61,291 bases of DNA, from NCBI GenBank assembly GCA_017441065.1, contig JAFSAI010000044.1, forward strand, positions 1 to 61,291. The letters are read 5' to 3'. The position numbers and the translations under genes are program-made. The notes under the pieces are model-generated. The model made no database searches, was not told where the DNA came from, and saw only the letters and a list, made by a program, of their open reading frames with translations. This stretch comes from Bacilli bacterium (GTDB taxonomy: Bacteria; Bacillota_I; Bacilli_A; RF39; UBA660). Position 1 is the first letter of the stretch; each line of letters starts with the position of its first letter. Shown in pieces: positions 1 through 8,071 of this stretch.

Positions 1-94
1 TAACTTGTCTTGATACACTCAGCTTTTCTGCAAGTTGTTCTTGTGATAAATTAAATATTTTTCTATATTCTTTTATCTTTTCATTTAATTTCAT
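1..94 (-). CDS. XRE-family helix-turn-helix regulator, 3' part outside the window
   Basis: Only the first 31 codons are present; the gene runs off the left edge. The protein begins MKLNEKIKEYRK and continues LSQEQLAEKLSVSRQ, which is the start of a Cro/C1-type (XRE) helix-turn-helix, so a DNA-binding regulator is likely. AGGAGGA lies six bases before the ATG at 94-92. The next gene upstream in transcription order is the nitroreductase-like gene on the same strand, 107 bases away, which could be its partner. No effector domain is visible in this fragment, so target and signal cannot be stated. Confidence 0.7.
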   Translation of the reverse strand, partial: MKLNEKIKEYRKIFNLSQEQLAEKLSVSRQV

Positions 95-201
95 TAATAT
101 TCCTCCTTACAGTTTTAATATACAATTTAAAATACTTTTTTAAAAGCAATACTATTTTACATTTATGCTACTTATCGTAGCAATCATTAAATTGTAATTT
201 G

Positions 202-957
202 TTAGTTAATTTTATATGTAGCAGTTAAATTTTTCTCATTATCTACATTTTCTTCTATATATAATGTTCTTTCAAATTTGATATTATTTTTATTTAAACA
301 TAATTCTATGAAACATAAGAAAATACCAATATCTATCTGATTATAGTATTTAACCATTTCTATAGGCATTATTCCTCTTTTTCCTGGTTTTCTATATCTA
401 TAGACTTTCAGTTCTTTTTCAGAAGATTCTACAAGCCATGGTTGAGTATTACATGCACTTGGAGTAAATCTTACAATATTTGCTATGTCTAAATAATAAT
501 CTCCATTCCAAATTTCGGATAATTCTTTTCTTTTACTTTTATACATATCTTTTCTAAATTTAGTTTCATCGTCTATTTTTGCGATTGCAATCATTATCAC
601 AAAATCTAAACCATCTAATTGTTTTTCTTCTACTTTGCCTATACCAAACCAAAGTGTACCAATGTTTTTAGATACTAAATATAAATCTAATTGTTCTCCA
701 ATATAACCTATGTTTTGTAAGTAATTATCTTTCTTTTCAGAATATAAAAGTATGCAATACTCTTGACCTCTTTTGCATGTAGTTGAATCCTTTACTATCT
801 TCATTTTCACTTTAATATCTTCAACTAATGGTTTAAAATCATTAAACTCATTTTCAATGTCTTTTAGTTCATCTTCTGTAATATGTTCATTTCCAATATT
901 TCTAAATAAATGAAAAGATTTTCTTTTAAAAATCATATCATATAAATTATTATTCAT
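202..957 (-). CDS. Nitroreductase-like protein (TM1586 type)
   Basis: A 251-residue protein resembling the putative TM nitroreductase family (PF14512), which binds FMN in two tandem half-domains. Visible family features are FKRKSFHLF near the N-terminus, GYIGEQLDLYLVSKNIGTLW around residues 83-102 and RFTPSACNTQPW around residues 162-173. These proteins presumably reduce nitro or quinone-like substrates with NAD(P)H; the substrate is unknown. GAGGTGATT precedes the ATG. It stands alone between secA and a regulator fragment. A 5-bp hairpin (168-182) lies downstream but has no clear T-run, so it is not called a terminator. The family call is from motif memory only. Confidence 0.65.
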   Translation of the reverse strand: MNNNLYDMIFKRKSFHLFRNIGNEHITEDELKDIENEFNDFKPLVEDIKVKMKIVKDSTTCKRGQEYCILLYSEKKDNYLQNIGYIGEQLDLYLVSKNIGTLWFGIGKVEEKQLDGLDFVIMIAIAKIDDETKFRKDMYKSKRKELSEIWNGDYYLDIANIVRFTPSACNTQPWLVESSEKELKVYRYRKPGKRGIMPIEMVKYYNQIDIGIFLCFIELCLNKNNIKFERTLYIEENVDNEKNLTATYKIN

Positions 958-1104
958 TTAATCACCTCTACAAATTACTATTTATCTGTCTATTTAATTA
1001 TATCATGTTTTTTATAATTAAATTGTCAAGATTATGCTCAAAATCACTGAAAAAATCGTATGTAAAACGTATGTAGAAGCACTTTTTGAGTAAAAAGTAC
1101 AACT

Positions 1105-1159
1105 TTTTGAAAAAAGAAAAAACCTCACGAGCCCTTATTTTATGGGGCTTTGCGAGGTT
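1105..1159 (-). terminator. Rho-independent terminator of secA
   Basis: On the minus strand a two-part stem (1121-1126 with 1154-1159, and 1130-1134 with 1145-1149) is followed by a T-rich run copied from the A-rich stretch 1105-1120. The 3' arm overlaps the secA stop codon. Confidence 0.8.
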
Positions 1160-3644
1160 ATTTACCACAACACTGTTTATACTTGCGACCGCTGCCACAT
1201 GGACATGGGTCATTTCTACCAATTTTAGTTACTCTTTTTGGAGCACTTTTGATTGTTTCTTTACCATCATTAGCAACTCCATTTAATGTTTGTTTTCTTT
1301 CAGCGTTTTGTCTTACTTCTGATTTTAATAAAAATTGTGCAGTTAAATTTTCAATTTTTATTAATAAATCATCAAACATTTCAAACCCTTCCATAGTGTA
1401 GGCTTGAATCGGATTTGTTTGACTATATCCACGAAGAGAAATACCTTCTTTTAAATGTTCCATTGCGCTCATATGATCTACCCAATTTGAATCAATTATT
1501 TTTAGGGATATTGCTTTTTCAAATTCATTCATAACTGGTTCTTCAATCATTTTCTTTTCATAGTCTTTTATAATTAATTCATAAATAGAATCTCTTAATT
1601 CTTCATCATTTAATTTAGCAACATCTTTGAATGTTAAACTGTTATTTTTTAAGTAATTAGCATTTACATATTCAACTAATTCTTTTTTATCTTCATCACT
1701 CATCGTTCCATCTTTTGAATAATGACTTTCAACTAAATTAGTTATAGTATTTTTGAATACTCCTAAAATATTTTCATGAATACTTTCTTCATTTAAAATA
1801 TCATTTCTTCTATTATAAATAATTTCTCTTTGTTCATTTAATACATTATCATAATCAAGTAAAGTTTTTCTTATATCGTAGTTATTTCCTTCTACTTTTT
1901 TTTGAGCTGTTTCTATACTTTTTGTTAATGCTCCAGAACGAATTGCTTGACTTTCATCTATACCTAAAGATGTTAACATTGTCTTAATTCTATCAGTACC
2001 AAAACGACGCATTAAATCATCTTCAAATGATACAAAGAATTGGCTCTTACCTGGGTCACCTTGACGTCCAGCACGACCACGAAGCTGATTATCTATACGA
2101 CGAGATTCATGTCTTTCGGTACCAATAACACAAAGACCACCAAGTTCTTTAACGCCTTTTCCAAGTTTAATATCTGTACCACGACCAGCCATATTTGTAG
2201 CAAGAGTAATTGAACCTATTTCACCAGCTTTAGCAATTATTTCAGCTTCTCTTTCATGATTTTTAGCATTTAATACTTCATGCTTTAATCCTGCTTTTTT
2301 TAATAATCCACTTAAATATTCATTAGCTTCTACTGAGATTGTACCAATAAGTATTGGCTCTCCTGTTTTGTGTACTTCAGATACATATCTAATTATTGCA
2401 TCATATTTACCTTTACTAGTTGCATAAACTAAATCAGCATAATCTTCTCTTATTACATCTTTATTAGTTGGTATTTCGATAACATACATGTTATAAATAC
2501 TTCTAAATTCTTCTTCTTCGGTTTTAGCAGTACCTGTCATACCAGATAATTTTTTGTACATTCTAAATAAGTTTTGGAATGTTATTGTAGCCATTGTTTT
2601 AGTTTCTGTATTAATTGTTACACCTTCTTTAGCTTCAATTGCTTGGTGTAACCCTTCACTAAATTGTCTTCCTTGCATTAAACGTCCAGTAAATTGGTCA
2701 ACAATTATTACTTCATTTTCTTGTACTACATAATCTACATCTTTTTTAAATCCATAGTTAGCTTTTAAAGCTTGATTTAGATGATGTACTAAAGCAGTAT
2801 TATCTAAGTCATAAAGATTTTTTAAATTAAATATTTTTTCAATTTTCTTACTTCCTTCTTCAGTTAAAGAAACATTTTTTGTTTTAACATCAATGTCATA
2901 ATCTTCATTTTCTTTTAATTTTTTAACTGCTCTATCAGCATCCACATATAAGTTTTTAGAATTAAATTTACCTCCACTTATAATTAATGGAGTTCTTGCT
3001 TCATCAATCAAAATAGAGTCTACTTCATCGATAATACAATGATTTAATGGTCTTTGTACTCTATCTTCTTTTCTTACTACCATATTGTCTCTTAAATAGT
3101 CAAATCCTATTTCATTATTTGTAGAATATAAAATATCTTTACTATATGCTTCTTGTTTTTCTAATGGATTCATACTTCTTAAGTTAACTCCAACAGTAAC
3201 TCCAAGCAAATCATATACCGGTTTCATCCATTCAGCATTTCTTGAAGATAGGTATTCATTTGTAGTAACTACATGCACGCCTTCACCAGTTAATGAATTA
3301 ACATAAGCTGGTAATATAGTAGTTAATGTTTTACCTTCACCAGTTTTCATTTCAGCTATATTACCATAATGAATAGCAAGACCGCCTAAAAGTTGTACAT
3401 AATAGGCTTTTTCACCAATAGTTCTCGATGCTGCTTCACGAGCTAAAGCAAAAGCTTCTACTAAAATATCATCTAATGTTTCACCATTATTTAGTCTATC
3501 TTTAAATTCTTGTGTTTTCTTTGCAAAATCTTCATCTTTTAGCTTTTGCATTTCTTCATCTAAAAGTACAATTTTATCTGCTATACTTTTAAATCTTTTT
3601 AATTCTTTATACTCACTATCGAATAATTTCTTGAATAGTCCCAT
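1158..3644 (-). CDS. secA: Preprotein translocase ATPase SecA
   Basis: SecA drives secretory proteins through SecYEG at the membrane using ATP. The 828-residue protein shows Walker A TGEGKT at residues 101-106, the DEVDS Walker B box, the GRGTDIKLG helicase motif and a C-terminal zinc-binding SEC-C motif (CPCGSGRKYKQCC). The start is set at the ATG at 3644, because GAGGTGG immediately upstream is a good ribosome site that would otherwise be coding; an in-frame ATG four codons earlier is less likely. The prfB gene that usually follows secA in Bacilli is absent: a terminator comes at once. Confidence 0.97.
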   Translation of the reverse strand: MGLFKKLFDSEYKELKRFKSIADKIVLLDEEMQKLKDEDFAKKTQEFKDRLNNGETLDDILVEAFALAREAASRTIGEKAYYVQLLGGLAIHYGNIAEMKTGEGKTLTTILPAYVNSLTGEGVHVVTTNEYLSSRNAEWMKPVYDLLGVTVGVNLRSMNPLEKQEAYSKDILYSTNNEIGFDYLRDNMVVRKEDRVQRPLNHCIIDEVDSILIDEARTPLIISGGKFNSKNLYVDADRAVKKLKENEDYDIDVKTKNVSLTEEGSKKIEKIFNLKNLYDLDNTALVHHLNQALKANYGFKKDVDYVVQENEVIIVDQFTGRLMQGRQFSEGLHQAIEAKEGVTINTETKTMATITFQNLFRMYKKLSGMTGTAKTEEEEFRSIYNMYVIEIPTNKDVIREDYADLVYATSKGKYDAIIRYVSEVHKTGEPILIGTISVEANEYLSGLLKKAGLKHEVLNAKNHEREAEIIAKAGEIGSITLATNMAGRGTDIKLGKGVKELGGLCVIGTERHESRRIDNQLRGRAGRQGDPGKSQFFVSFEDDLMRRFGTDRIKTMLTSLGIDESQAIRSGALTKSIETAQKKVEGNNYDIRKTLLDYDNVLNEQREIIYNRRNDILNEESIHENILGVFKNTITNLVESHYSKDGTMSDEDKKELVEYVNANYLKNNSLTFKDVAKLNDEELRDSIYELIIKDYEKKMIEEPVMNEFEKAISLKIIDSNWVDHMSAMEHLKEGISLRGYSQTNPIQAYTMEGFEMFDDLLIKIENLTAQFLLKSEVRQNAERKQTLNGVANDGKETIKSAPKRVTKIGRNDPCPCGSGRKYKQCCGK

Positions 3645-3661
3645 AATCCACCTCATTATTT

Positions 3662-3689
3662 ATTATAACACCATAAATTATAAACTCAA
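3662..3689 (-). promoter_or_regulatory. SigmaA-type promoter of secA
   Basis: Minus strand: TTGAGT (3689-3684), 16-base spacer, TATAAT (3667-3662) preceded by TGT (extended -10). It lies just upstream of the secA ribosome site. Confidence 0.6.
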
Positions 3690-3720
3690 AGTTTAATCAC
3701 AAAAAATTCATAATCAACCA

Positions 3721-3745
3721 TTAAAAAAAGGCTTTTTCAAGCCTT
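3721..3745 (-). terminator. Terminator of hpf
   Basis: A 7-bp stem AAGGCTT/AAGCCTT (3728-3734 with 3739-3745) followed on the minus strand by seven T. It overlaps the hpf stop codon. Confidence 0.85.
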
Positions 3746-4280
3746 ATTTAACATTAATAATTCCGTATTTATTGTCTTTTCTTTTATAAATAACAGATAC
3801 ACATTCTTCATCAATATTTTTAAATACAAAGAAGTCATGATTTAAAAGTTGCATTTGTAATAACGCTTCTTCTTCATCCATTGGTTTAGTATCAATATCT
3901 TTTCTTTTAACGATATCTAATACTTCTTCTTCCTCATCATCTACTATTTCAAAGTTTAAATACATTTCTTGCATTTCTACTTTTTCATATCTATTTTTAA
4001 GTCTAGTTTTATTTTTTCTTATTTGTCCTTCTAATTTATCAACAACTAAATCTATAGCAGCGTATAAATCCTTTTCTGATACTTCAGCTCTTAAAATAAA
4101 TTTATTAGCAGGTATAGTAACTTCGATGCTTTGTAAGTTATTTTTACTTCTTACTACTACTTTGCATTCTAAATCTTTAGAGTTTTCGTAATATTTATTA
4201 AGTCTATCTAACTTCTCTTCAATGTACTCTTTAATTGATTTAGTAACAACTAACTTATCTCCTCTAATGTTGTATTTCAT
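3744..4280 (-). CDS. hpf: Long-form ribosome hibernation promoting factor
   Basis: Long HPF binds the decoding region of idle 30S subunits and joins 70S ribosomes into 100S dimers. The 178 residues comprise an N-terminal S30AE/YfiA domain (MKYNIRGDKLVVTKSIKEYI, basic KNKTRLKNRYEK near residues 94-105), an acidic linker, and a C-terminal dimerisation domain from about residue 125 with KPMDEEEALLQMQLLNHDFF, typical of the long form. AGGAGAGTGATATA precedes the ATG. TATACT with an extended TG lies at 4306-4301 as a possible -10. In B. subtilis hpf also sits directly upstream of secA, supporting the call. Confidence 0.95.
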   Translation of the reverse strand: MKYNIRGDKLVVTKSIKEYIEEKLDRLNKYYENSKDLECKVVVRSKNNLQSIEVTIPANKFILRAEVSEKDLYAAIDLVVDKLEGQIRKNKTRLKNRYEKVEMQEMYLNFEIVDDEEEEVLDIVKRKDIDTKPMDEEEALLQMQLLNHDFFVFKNIDEECVSVIYKRKDNKYGIINVK

Positions 4281-4320
4281 TATATCACTCTCCTAATTAA
4301 AGTATAACATAAAAATCTTG

Positions 4321-4363
4321 TAAACAAAACAAAAGAAAAGAGAAATTGCGACTATTTCTCTTT
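4321..4363 (-). terminator. Terminator-like hairpin upstream of hpf
   Basis: A perfect 10-bp stem (4354-4363 with 4337-4346, 7-base loop) is followed on the minus strand by a T-rich run (rc of 4321-4336). It lies between csp and hpf and would end transcripts entering from csp, or act as an attenuator ahead of hpf. Confidence 0.6.
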
Positions 4364-4430
4364 CCAAGAATTTTTGAGCTTGCCGATATGACATAAATGA
4401 ATCCATAAGTACTTCGGTCATGTATGCACT
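4325..4430 (-). ncRNA. Possible small structured RNA between csp and hpf
   Basis: The stretch from the end of the csp terminator to the hairpin at 4337-4363 is about 100 bases and more mixed in composition than neighbouring spacers. On the minus strand it can form ATGACCGA paired with TCGG/GTCAT segments and ends in a clear terminator. A 42-codon reading frame (4421-4293) also crosses it but has no ribosome site. I see no promoter of its own, so it could be a csp read-through product or an hpf leader. The family is not recognised. Confidence 0.3.
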
Positions 4431-4458
4431 AAAAAAAACTATTTAAGCAATAGTTTTT
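4431..4458 (-). terminator. Terminator of csp
   Basis: Stem AAACTATT/AATAGTTT (4449-4456 with 4436-4443) with a 5-base loop, followed by T8 on the minus strand; overlaps the csp stop codon. Confidence 0.8.
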
Positions 4459-4655
4459 TGTTCTTCTACTACATCAATAGCTTGTAATCCCTTAGATGTT
4501 TCAACAAGTTTAAAATTTACAAGCGCACCTTCATTTAAAGTTTTGTAACCTTCTTTAACAATTGCAGAATAGTGAACAAAAATATCCTCTAAATTTTCGT
4601 ATTCAATAAAGCCATAACCCTTGTCGTTGTTAAACCACTTTACTTTACCATGCAT
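4443..4655 (-). CDS. Cold-shock protein, CspA family
   Basis: A 70-residue single OB-fold nucleic-acid-binding protein of the CspA family, which melts RNA structure. RNP1-like KGYGFIEY is at residues 12-19 and RNP2-like DIFVHYSAI at 24-32. The start is the ATG at 4655, preceded by GAGGTGG; a longer in-frame reading to 4730 would add 25 residues that do not belong to the family and would place the ribosome site inside the gene. A 5' leader of roughly 100 bases, usual for cold-shock genes, contains a small GTTG/CAAC hairpin. Confidence 0.93.
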   Translation of the reverse strand: MHGKVKWFNNDKGYGFIEYENLEDIFVHYSAIVKEGYKTLNEGALVNFKLVETSKGLQAIDVVEEQKTIA

Positions 4656-4762
4656 ACATCCCACCTCTTTCCTTTGCAGATTCATTATTTCATACCATAT
4701 GTTGTTTTTGCAACAAAATTCGTATGCCATAAATCGACAAATTTTTTATTTGGGACATCTTA

Positions 4763-4791
4763 ATGATAGCAAATAAATGAATTATTTAAAA
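4763..4791 (-). promoter_or_regulatory. Possible promoter of csp
   Basis: Minus strand TTTTAA (4791-4786), 17-base spacer, TATCAT (4768-4763) with TGC before it. The -35 match is weak. Confidence 0.35.
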
Positions 4792-4817
4792 GATTATTTT
4801 GTTAATTTTTTTCTACT

Positions 4818-5408
4818 TTACACTTTTTTATTATGAAGCAAAAATTTGATCAACAAATTATCACTATCATCATAAAAATAGTAATCTATTTTTTCTTTTT
4901 TTAATATATTTTCTAATTCTTTAATATTTTTCCCATAAAGTATTATATTTTTAGCATTTAAACTCTTTATTATATATTTTATAACACCATTATTTATATC
5001 ATCTTTTTTATATAAATTAACCTCTATTTTACCTAATTCATTTATATATAAAATATAAAAATAACTGTTGTTATAATTAATATATATATTATCTTTATTT
5101 AGTTTTAGATATTCTGTTTCTTGTATAAATTTGATATTCTTATAATTTAATTCTTCCATTATATCTTTTAACAATATTTTATCTTCATAAGTATGTAAAT
5201 TGTTAATAACAATAAATATGTTTTCATTAAAAAAAGTACTACCTAAATTATATTCATCAATTATTTTTTGAAATTTTTTGATAAACTTATTTCTATCTAT
5301 AATCATTCCGTTTCTTAATGTATTTCTATATGGTTTCAAAATTATCAAAGCATGATTCTTTTTACTATATAAATTTATAAAGTCATCTAAATATAATATA
5401 TTATCCAT
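4818..5408 (-). CDS. Degenerate MreB/Mbl-like actin-fold protein (inferred)
   Basis: A 196-residue protein without obvious function. Three segments line up by eye with MreB/Mbl: LKPYRNTLRNGMIIDRNKF with the RPxxxGVIADFE region, NIFIVINNLHTYEDKILLKD with the VPxxITxVERRAVxDA region, and NIILYGKNIKELENIL near the C-terminus with the LTGGGALLRGLD region. The N-terminal phosphate loop, the DIGGGT motif and the GGG turn are all lost, so nucleotide binding is unlikely. Position supports the idea: in B. subtilis mbl lies downstream of spoIIQ (after spoIIID), as this gene does here. TAGAAAGGA precedes the ATG. It could instead be an unrelated hypothetical protein. Confidence 0.5.
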   Translation of the reverse strand: MDNILYLDDFINLYSKKNHALIILKPYRNTLRNGMIIDRNKFIKKFQKIIDEYNLGSTFFNENIFIVINNLHTYEDKILLKDIMEELNYKNIKFIQETEYLKLNKDNIYINYNNSYFYILYINELGKIEVNLYKKDDINNGVIKYIIKSLNAKNIILYGKNIKELENILKKEKIDYYFYDDSDNLLIKFLLHNKKV

Positions 5409-5425
5409 ATAAAATATTCCTTTCT

Positions 5426-5453
5426 AAAAAAATAATCCACTAATGGGATTATT
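5426..5453 (-). terminator. Terminator of spoIIQ
   Basis: 8-bp stem AATAATCC/GGATTATT (5446-5453 with 5431-5438), then a T-run on the minus strand; adjacent to the spoIIQ stop. Read-through would still be needed for the gene at 4818-5408 unless it has its own promoter. Confidence 0.75.
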
Positions 5454-5454
5454 T

Positions 5455-6087
5455 TTAATTATAATCAGTTACTTTTGTTTCAATAAATGTTTCCGGATTT
5501 ATTAATTCATTATTATGATAAACTTCAAATAAGAATGATTTTTTGTTATTCATTATTTCATTATTTTTACTAACACCTATAACTGTACCAACTGCAAGTT
5601 CATCCCCAATTGCAACTTCAATTTTATCAAGACCATAATAATATGTTCTTAAAGAACCTGTATGTTCTACAACAACACATTTACCAAAAAATTCGTCATC
5701 TAATATTTCTGTTACTTTACCTTCAAAAGATGTTAAGACGTTAAATTCATTATCGCTTGTATAAAGTACACCTGTATTTGGTAAATAAGTATTTTCGAAA
5801 TAAATTAGACTACTTTGTTGTCTAGCTTCATCTTCGTCTTTACTATAAAAATGAACACTTATTTCTGCTTTCCCTTCTTCAACTGGTGATGATATTTTAC
5901 TAGAGGCAATTGTATCTTCTACTATAACTGATTCGACATTATCTTCAAGTGCGTTAATACCATAATCATAATCTTTTTCTTCTAATACAAAGTTATTGCC
6001 TAATAATATTACACTAGTAAAAATACATATTGTAATTAGTAAATACAACGTTGGTAAAACAAATCCTTTTAACTTTCTTTTCTTCAT
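5455..6087 (-). CDS. spoIIQ: Stage II sporulation protein Q, M23-like domain without catalytic residues
   Basis: SpoIIQ sits in the forespore membrane and pairs with SpoIIIAH to form the channel between mother cell and forespore. The 210-residue protein has a short basic cytosolic start, one membrane segment (about residues 10-30) and a C-terminal LytM/M23 fold: LTSFEGKVTEI, CVVVEHTG, VAIGDELAVGTVIG and FLFEVYHNNELINPETFI. The catalytic HxH is replaced (SFLFEV where HLHFEV is usual) and the YxHL histidine is Gly (YYYGLD), so it is structural rather than enzymatic. ACGGTGAATT precedes ATG. Context next to spoIID is as in Bacillus. Confidence 0.85.
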   Translation of the reverse strand: MKKRKLKGFVLPTLYLLITICIFTSVILLGNNFVLEEKDYDYGINALEDNVESVIVEDTIASSKISSPVEEGKAEISVHFYSKDEDEARQQSSLIYFENTYLPNTGVLYTSDNEFNVLTSFEGKVTEILDDEFFGKCVVVEHTGSLRTYYYGLDKIEVAIGDELAVGTVIGVSKNNEIMNNKKSFLFEVYHNNELINPETFIETKVTDYN

Positions 6088-6134
6088 AATTCACCGTCCT
6101 ACTTAAAGTATTGACGAAAAAAATATCTTTATAC

Positions 6135-7034
6135 TTAAATAGAACTTATTTTTATATTTTTATAATAATATTTTAATATTTCTTCATAATTGTAACCTTC
6201 TTTAGCCATTCCATTAGCACCATATTGACTCATTCCGACACCATGACCATATCCTCTAGTGGTTATTTTTATCAAATCATTCTCTTCTTCAATTGTAAAA
6301 TCTGTCGATCTTAAACCAAGTTTATTTCTAAACACTGTTCCTTTAAAAGTAGTATCATTGACTGTTATTGAATTAACCCTATTAGTATTGCTTCTAATAA
6401 TATTTGAAAAAGATAACGAAGCACATTTAATATTTAATTTTTGGCATATTTCTTCTTTCTCAAAATTTACTGTTACTTCAAAATTCTTTAAATTACTATT
6501 ATCATATGTAGATTTTACACTTTGCAAATAATCTTTATCTTCACTAAATACTAATCCCGCTTGTTCAGTATAACCATTACTCATTGCAAAATAATAAGCT
6601 TCTACTATTTCATCATCATAATACATAATCATACCCTTAGTAGCATTTACTGCATTAGCTATTTTAGTGTAATATTTATTAAATTCACTTTCCCACTTGT
6701 TTTTCATTTCTTCTATAGTTATATAACTTTGGTTAGAAACATCTGTTACCACATCATATTCTTTGCTCTCTTGTTCCATTTTATACGCTGCATAAGTTCT
6801 AGATGCTATAGCTTGGGCCTTTAGTGCTTCATCACTAAACGAAGCAGGCATTTCTGCAGCTACTACACCTATAACATACTCTTCTAAATTTAGTGAATCT
6901 ATTTCATCCGTTTTTGTATTTTTTATCTTAATATTTGGCTCACTATTAAAAAAAGTAGTATTTTTATTACTACTTATTGATACTAAAATTAAACTTAAAA
7001 TAAATACTACTATTATAAGTATTCTATTTTGCAT
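6135..7034 (-). CDS. spoIID: Stage II sporulation protein D, lytic transglycosylase
   Basis: SpoIID cleaves glycan strands during engulfment, together with SpoIIM and SpoIIP. The 299-residue protein begins with one membrane anchor (ILIIVVFILSLILVS) and carries the SpoIID/LytB core: EYVIGVVAAEMPASFSDEAL with the catalytic-type glutamate, KAQAIASRTYAAYKM, AMSNGYTEQAG and the C-terminal GYGHGVGMSQYGANGMA. GGAGAAAA precedes ATG. It lies between the DUF1146 gene and spoIIQ, matching the murA-spoIID-spoIIQ order of Bacillus; murA here is separated by four genes. In B. subtilis expression is by sigmaE; no such promoter was identified here. Confidence 0.95.
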   Translation of the reverse strand: MQNRILIIVVFILSLILVSISSNKNTTFFNSEPNIKIKNTKTDEIDSLNLEEYVIGVVAAEMPASFSDEALKAQAIASRTYAAYKMEQESKEYDVVTDVSNQSYITIEEMKNKWESEFNKYYTKIANAVNATKGMIMYYDDEIVEAYYFAMSNGYTEQAGLVFSEDKDYLQSVKSTYDNSNLKNFEVTVNFEKEEICQKLNIKCASLSFSNIIRSNTNRVNSITVNDTTFKGTVFRNKLGLRSTDFTIEEENDLIKITTRGYGHGVGMSQYGANGMAKEGYNYEEILKYYYKNIKISSI

Positions 7035-7043
7035 TTTTCTCCT

Positions 7044-7232
7044 TTAAGCTAAGTTTAAGAAATCTAATACAAAATTAGTTAGTAAATAGGATAAAGCAAA
7101 GCTTAAACTCATTACTAATAATCTTGCTTCGATTACTTTATCTCTTCTCATTATTTTTTCAAAATTTACACCAGAAAATATGAATATACTTAAGAATAAG
7201 AATATAGTATATAAACATACTTTATAATTCAT
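7044..7232 (-). CDS. DUF1146 family small membrane protein (YwzB-like)
   Basis: A 62-residue protein with two membrane segments (VCLYTIFLFLSIFIFSGVNF and LLVMSLSFALSYLLTNFVL) separated by the basic stretch EKIMRRDKVIEAR, the pattern of DUF1146/YwzB. YwzB lies near murAA-spoIID in Bacillus, and this gene sits directly upstream of spoIID. The start is set at 7232 because GGAG lies just before it; the longer reading to 7250 has no ribosome site. It overlaps the end of rpiB by 11 bases, so translation is probably coupled. Function unknown. Confidence 0.75.
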   Translation of the reverse strand: MNYKVCLYTIFLFLSIFIFSGVNFEKIMRRDKVIEARLLVMSLSFALSYLLTNFVLDFLNLA

Positions 7233-7677
7233 TATATTCTCCATTTTCATAACTTATGATTTTATTTATTCTATTTACATATCTATCAAGAGATGCTGGT
7301 TTTGTTGAAATAAAAGTATCAACTATTTCTTTTATTCTTTCAATACCTAAATTAGCTCCTAATGCAAGAACATTTGCTCCATTATGATTTTTTCCTTTAA
7401 AAGCATCATCTGAATCTACAGCTCTTACACATCTAATGCCATCTACTTTATTTGCAGCGATAGCCATTCCTACTCCATTACCACAAATTAATATTCCTAA
7501 TGAATTCTCGTTTTCTCTAACTAATCTCCCTAATTTAAATGCAAAATCAGGATAATCATCTAATTCACTATTTTCAATTCCTATTTCTAATGCTTCTATT
7601 TCATTTGATTTTAAATATTCAATCAATTCTTTTTTTACTTCTACCCCTAAATGATCTGCTGCTATAAATAATTTCAT
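7222..7677 (-). CDS. rpiB: Ribose-5-phosphate isomerase B / LacAB-RpiB family
   Basis: Interconverts ribose 5-phosphate and ribulose 5-phosphate, or a related sugar phosphate. The 151-residue protein shows the family signatures MKLFIAADHLG at the start, LGILICGNGVGMAIAANKV with the active-site cysteine, and GKNHNGANVLALGA. The start at 7677 follows GGAGAGTGATTAC; five further in-frame codons upstream are not needed. The corresponding Bacillus gene (ywlF) also lies in the spoIIR-mntP-prfA neighbourhood. It overlaps the DUF1146 gene downstream. Confidence 0.9.
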   Translation of the reverse strand: MKLFIAADHLGVEVKKELIEYLKSNEIEALEIGIENSELDDYPDFAFKLGRLVRENENSLGILICGNGVGMAIAANKVDGIRCVRAVDSDDAFKGKNHNGANVLALGANLGIERIKEIVDTFISTKPASLDRYVNRINKIISYENGEYNEL

Positions 7678-7711
7678 GTAATCACTCTCCATATTAATTA
7701 TATCAAATCAT

Positions 7712-7740
7712 AAAAAAAGAACAACTTTTTATTGTTCTTT
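7712..7740 (-). terminator. Terminator of rpmE
   Basis: 9-bp stem AAAGAACAA/TTGTTCTTT (7732-7740 with 7716-7724) followed by T-run on the minus strand. Confidence 0.85.
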
Positions 7741-7938
7741 ATTGAAACCATATTTTTTGTTAAATTTTTCAATGTTACCAGTTTTTTTAGTTTTTCCTTG
7801 AGCACCAGTATAGAATGGATGACATTCACTACAAACTTCTACATTGATTTCATCTTTAGTTGATTTTGTATTAAATGTTGCACCGCAAGCACATTTTACT
7901 ACTGCATCTTTCATTTCTGGATGAATATTTGCTTTCAT
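7729..7938 (-). CDS. rpmE: Ribosomal protein bL31 (zinc-binding form)
   Basis: A 69-residue 50S protein. [20 protein letters not shown] is followed by [15 protein letters not shown], so both cysteine pairs (CxC and CxxC) of the zinc-binding C+ form are present, with the basic C-terminal tail. In zinc-limited Bacillus this form is exchanged for a cysteine-free paralogue, which is not in the window. GAGAGGAGAGAAAT precedes the ATG. Confidence 0.95.
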   Translation of the reverse strand: MKANIHPEMKDAVVKCACGATFNTKSTKDEINVEVCSECHPFYTGAQGKTKKTGNIEKFNKKYGFNKEQ

Positions 7939-8071
7939 ATTTCTCTCCTCTCGCCATACTAACTTTTAAGTATAGTAACTTTCGTTCTTAAGTATTATAT
8001 CACATTTTTCATACTCTGCAAGTTTTTTTATAAAAAACAAAAGTAAACAACGTATACTAAGTTAATATCAA

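Noticed and set aside
998-1401. Short frames overlapping the 3' end of secA and its terminator on both strands
   Set aside because: They overlap a confident gene or terminator and show no domain or ribosome site.
4293-4421. 42-codon minus-strand frame between csp and hpf as a small protein gene
   Set aside because: No Shine-Dalgarno before its ATG and it runs through a terminator hairpin; kept only as part of the RNA finding.
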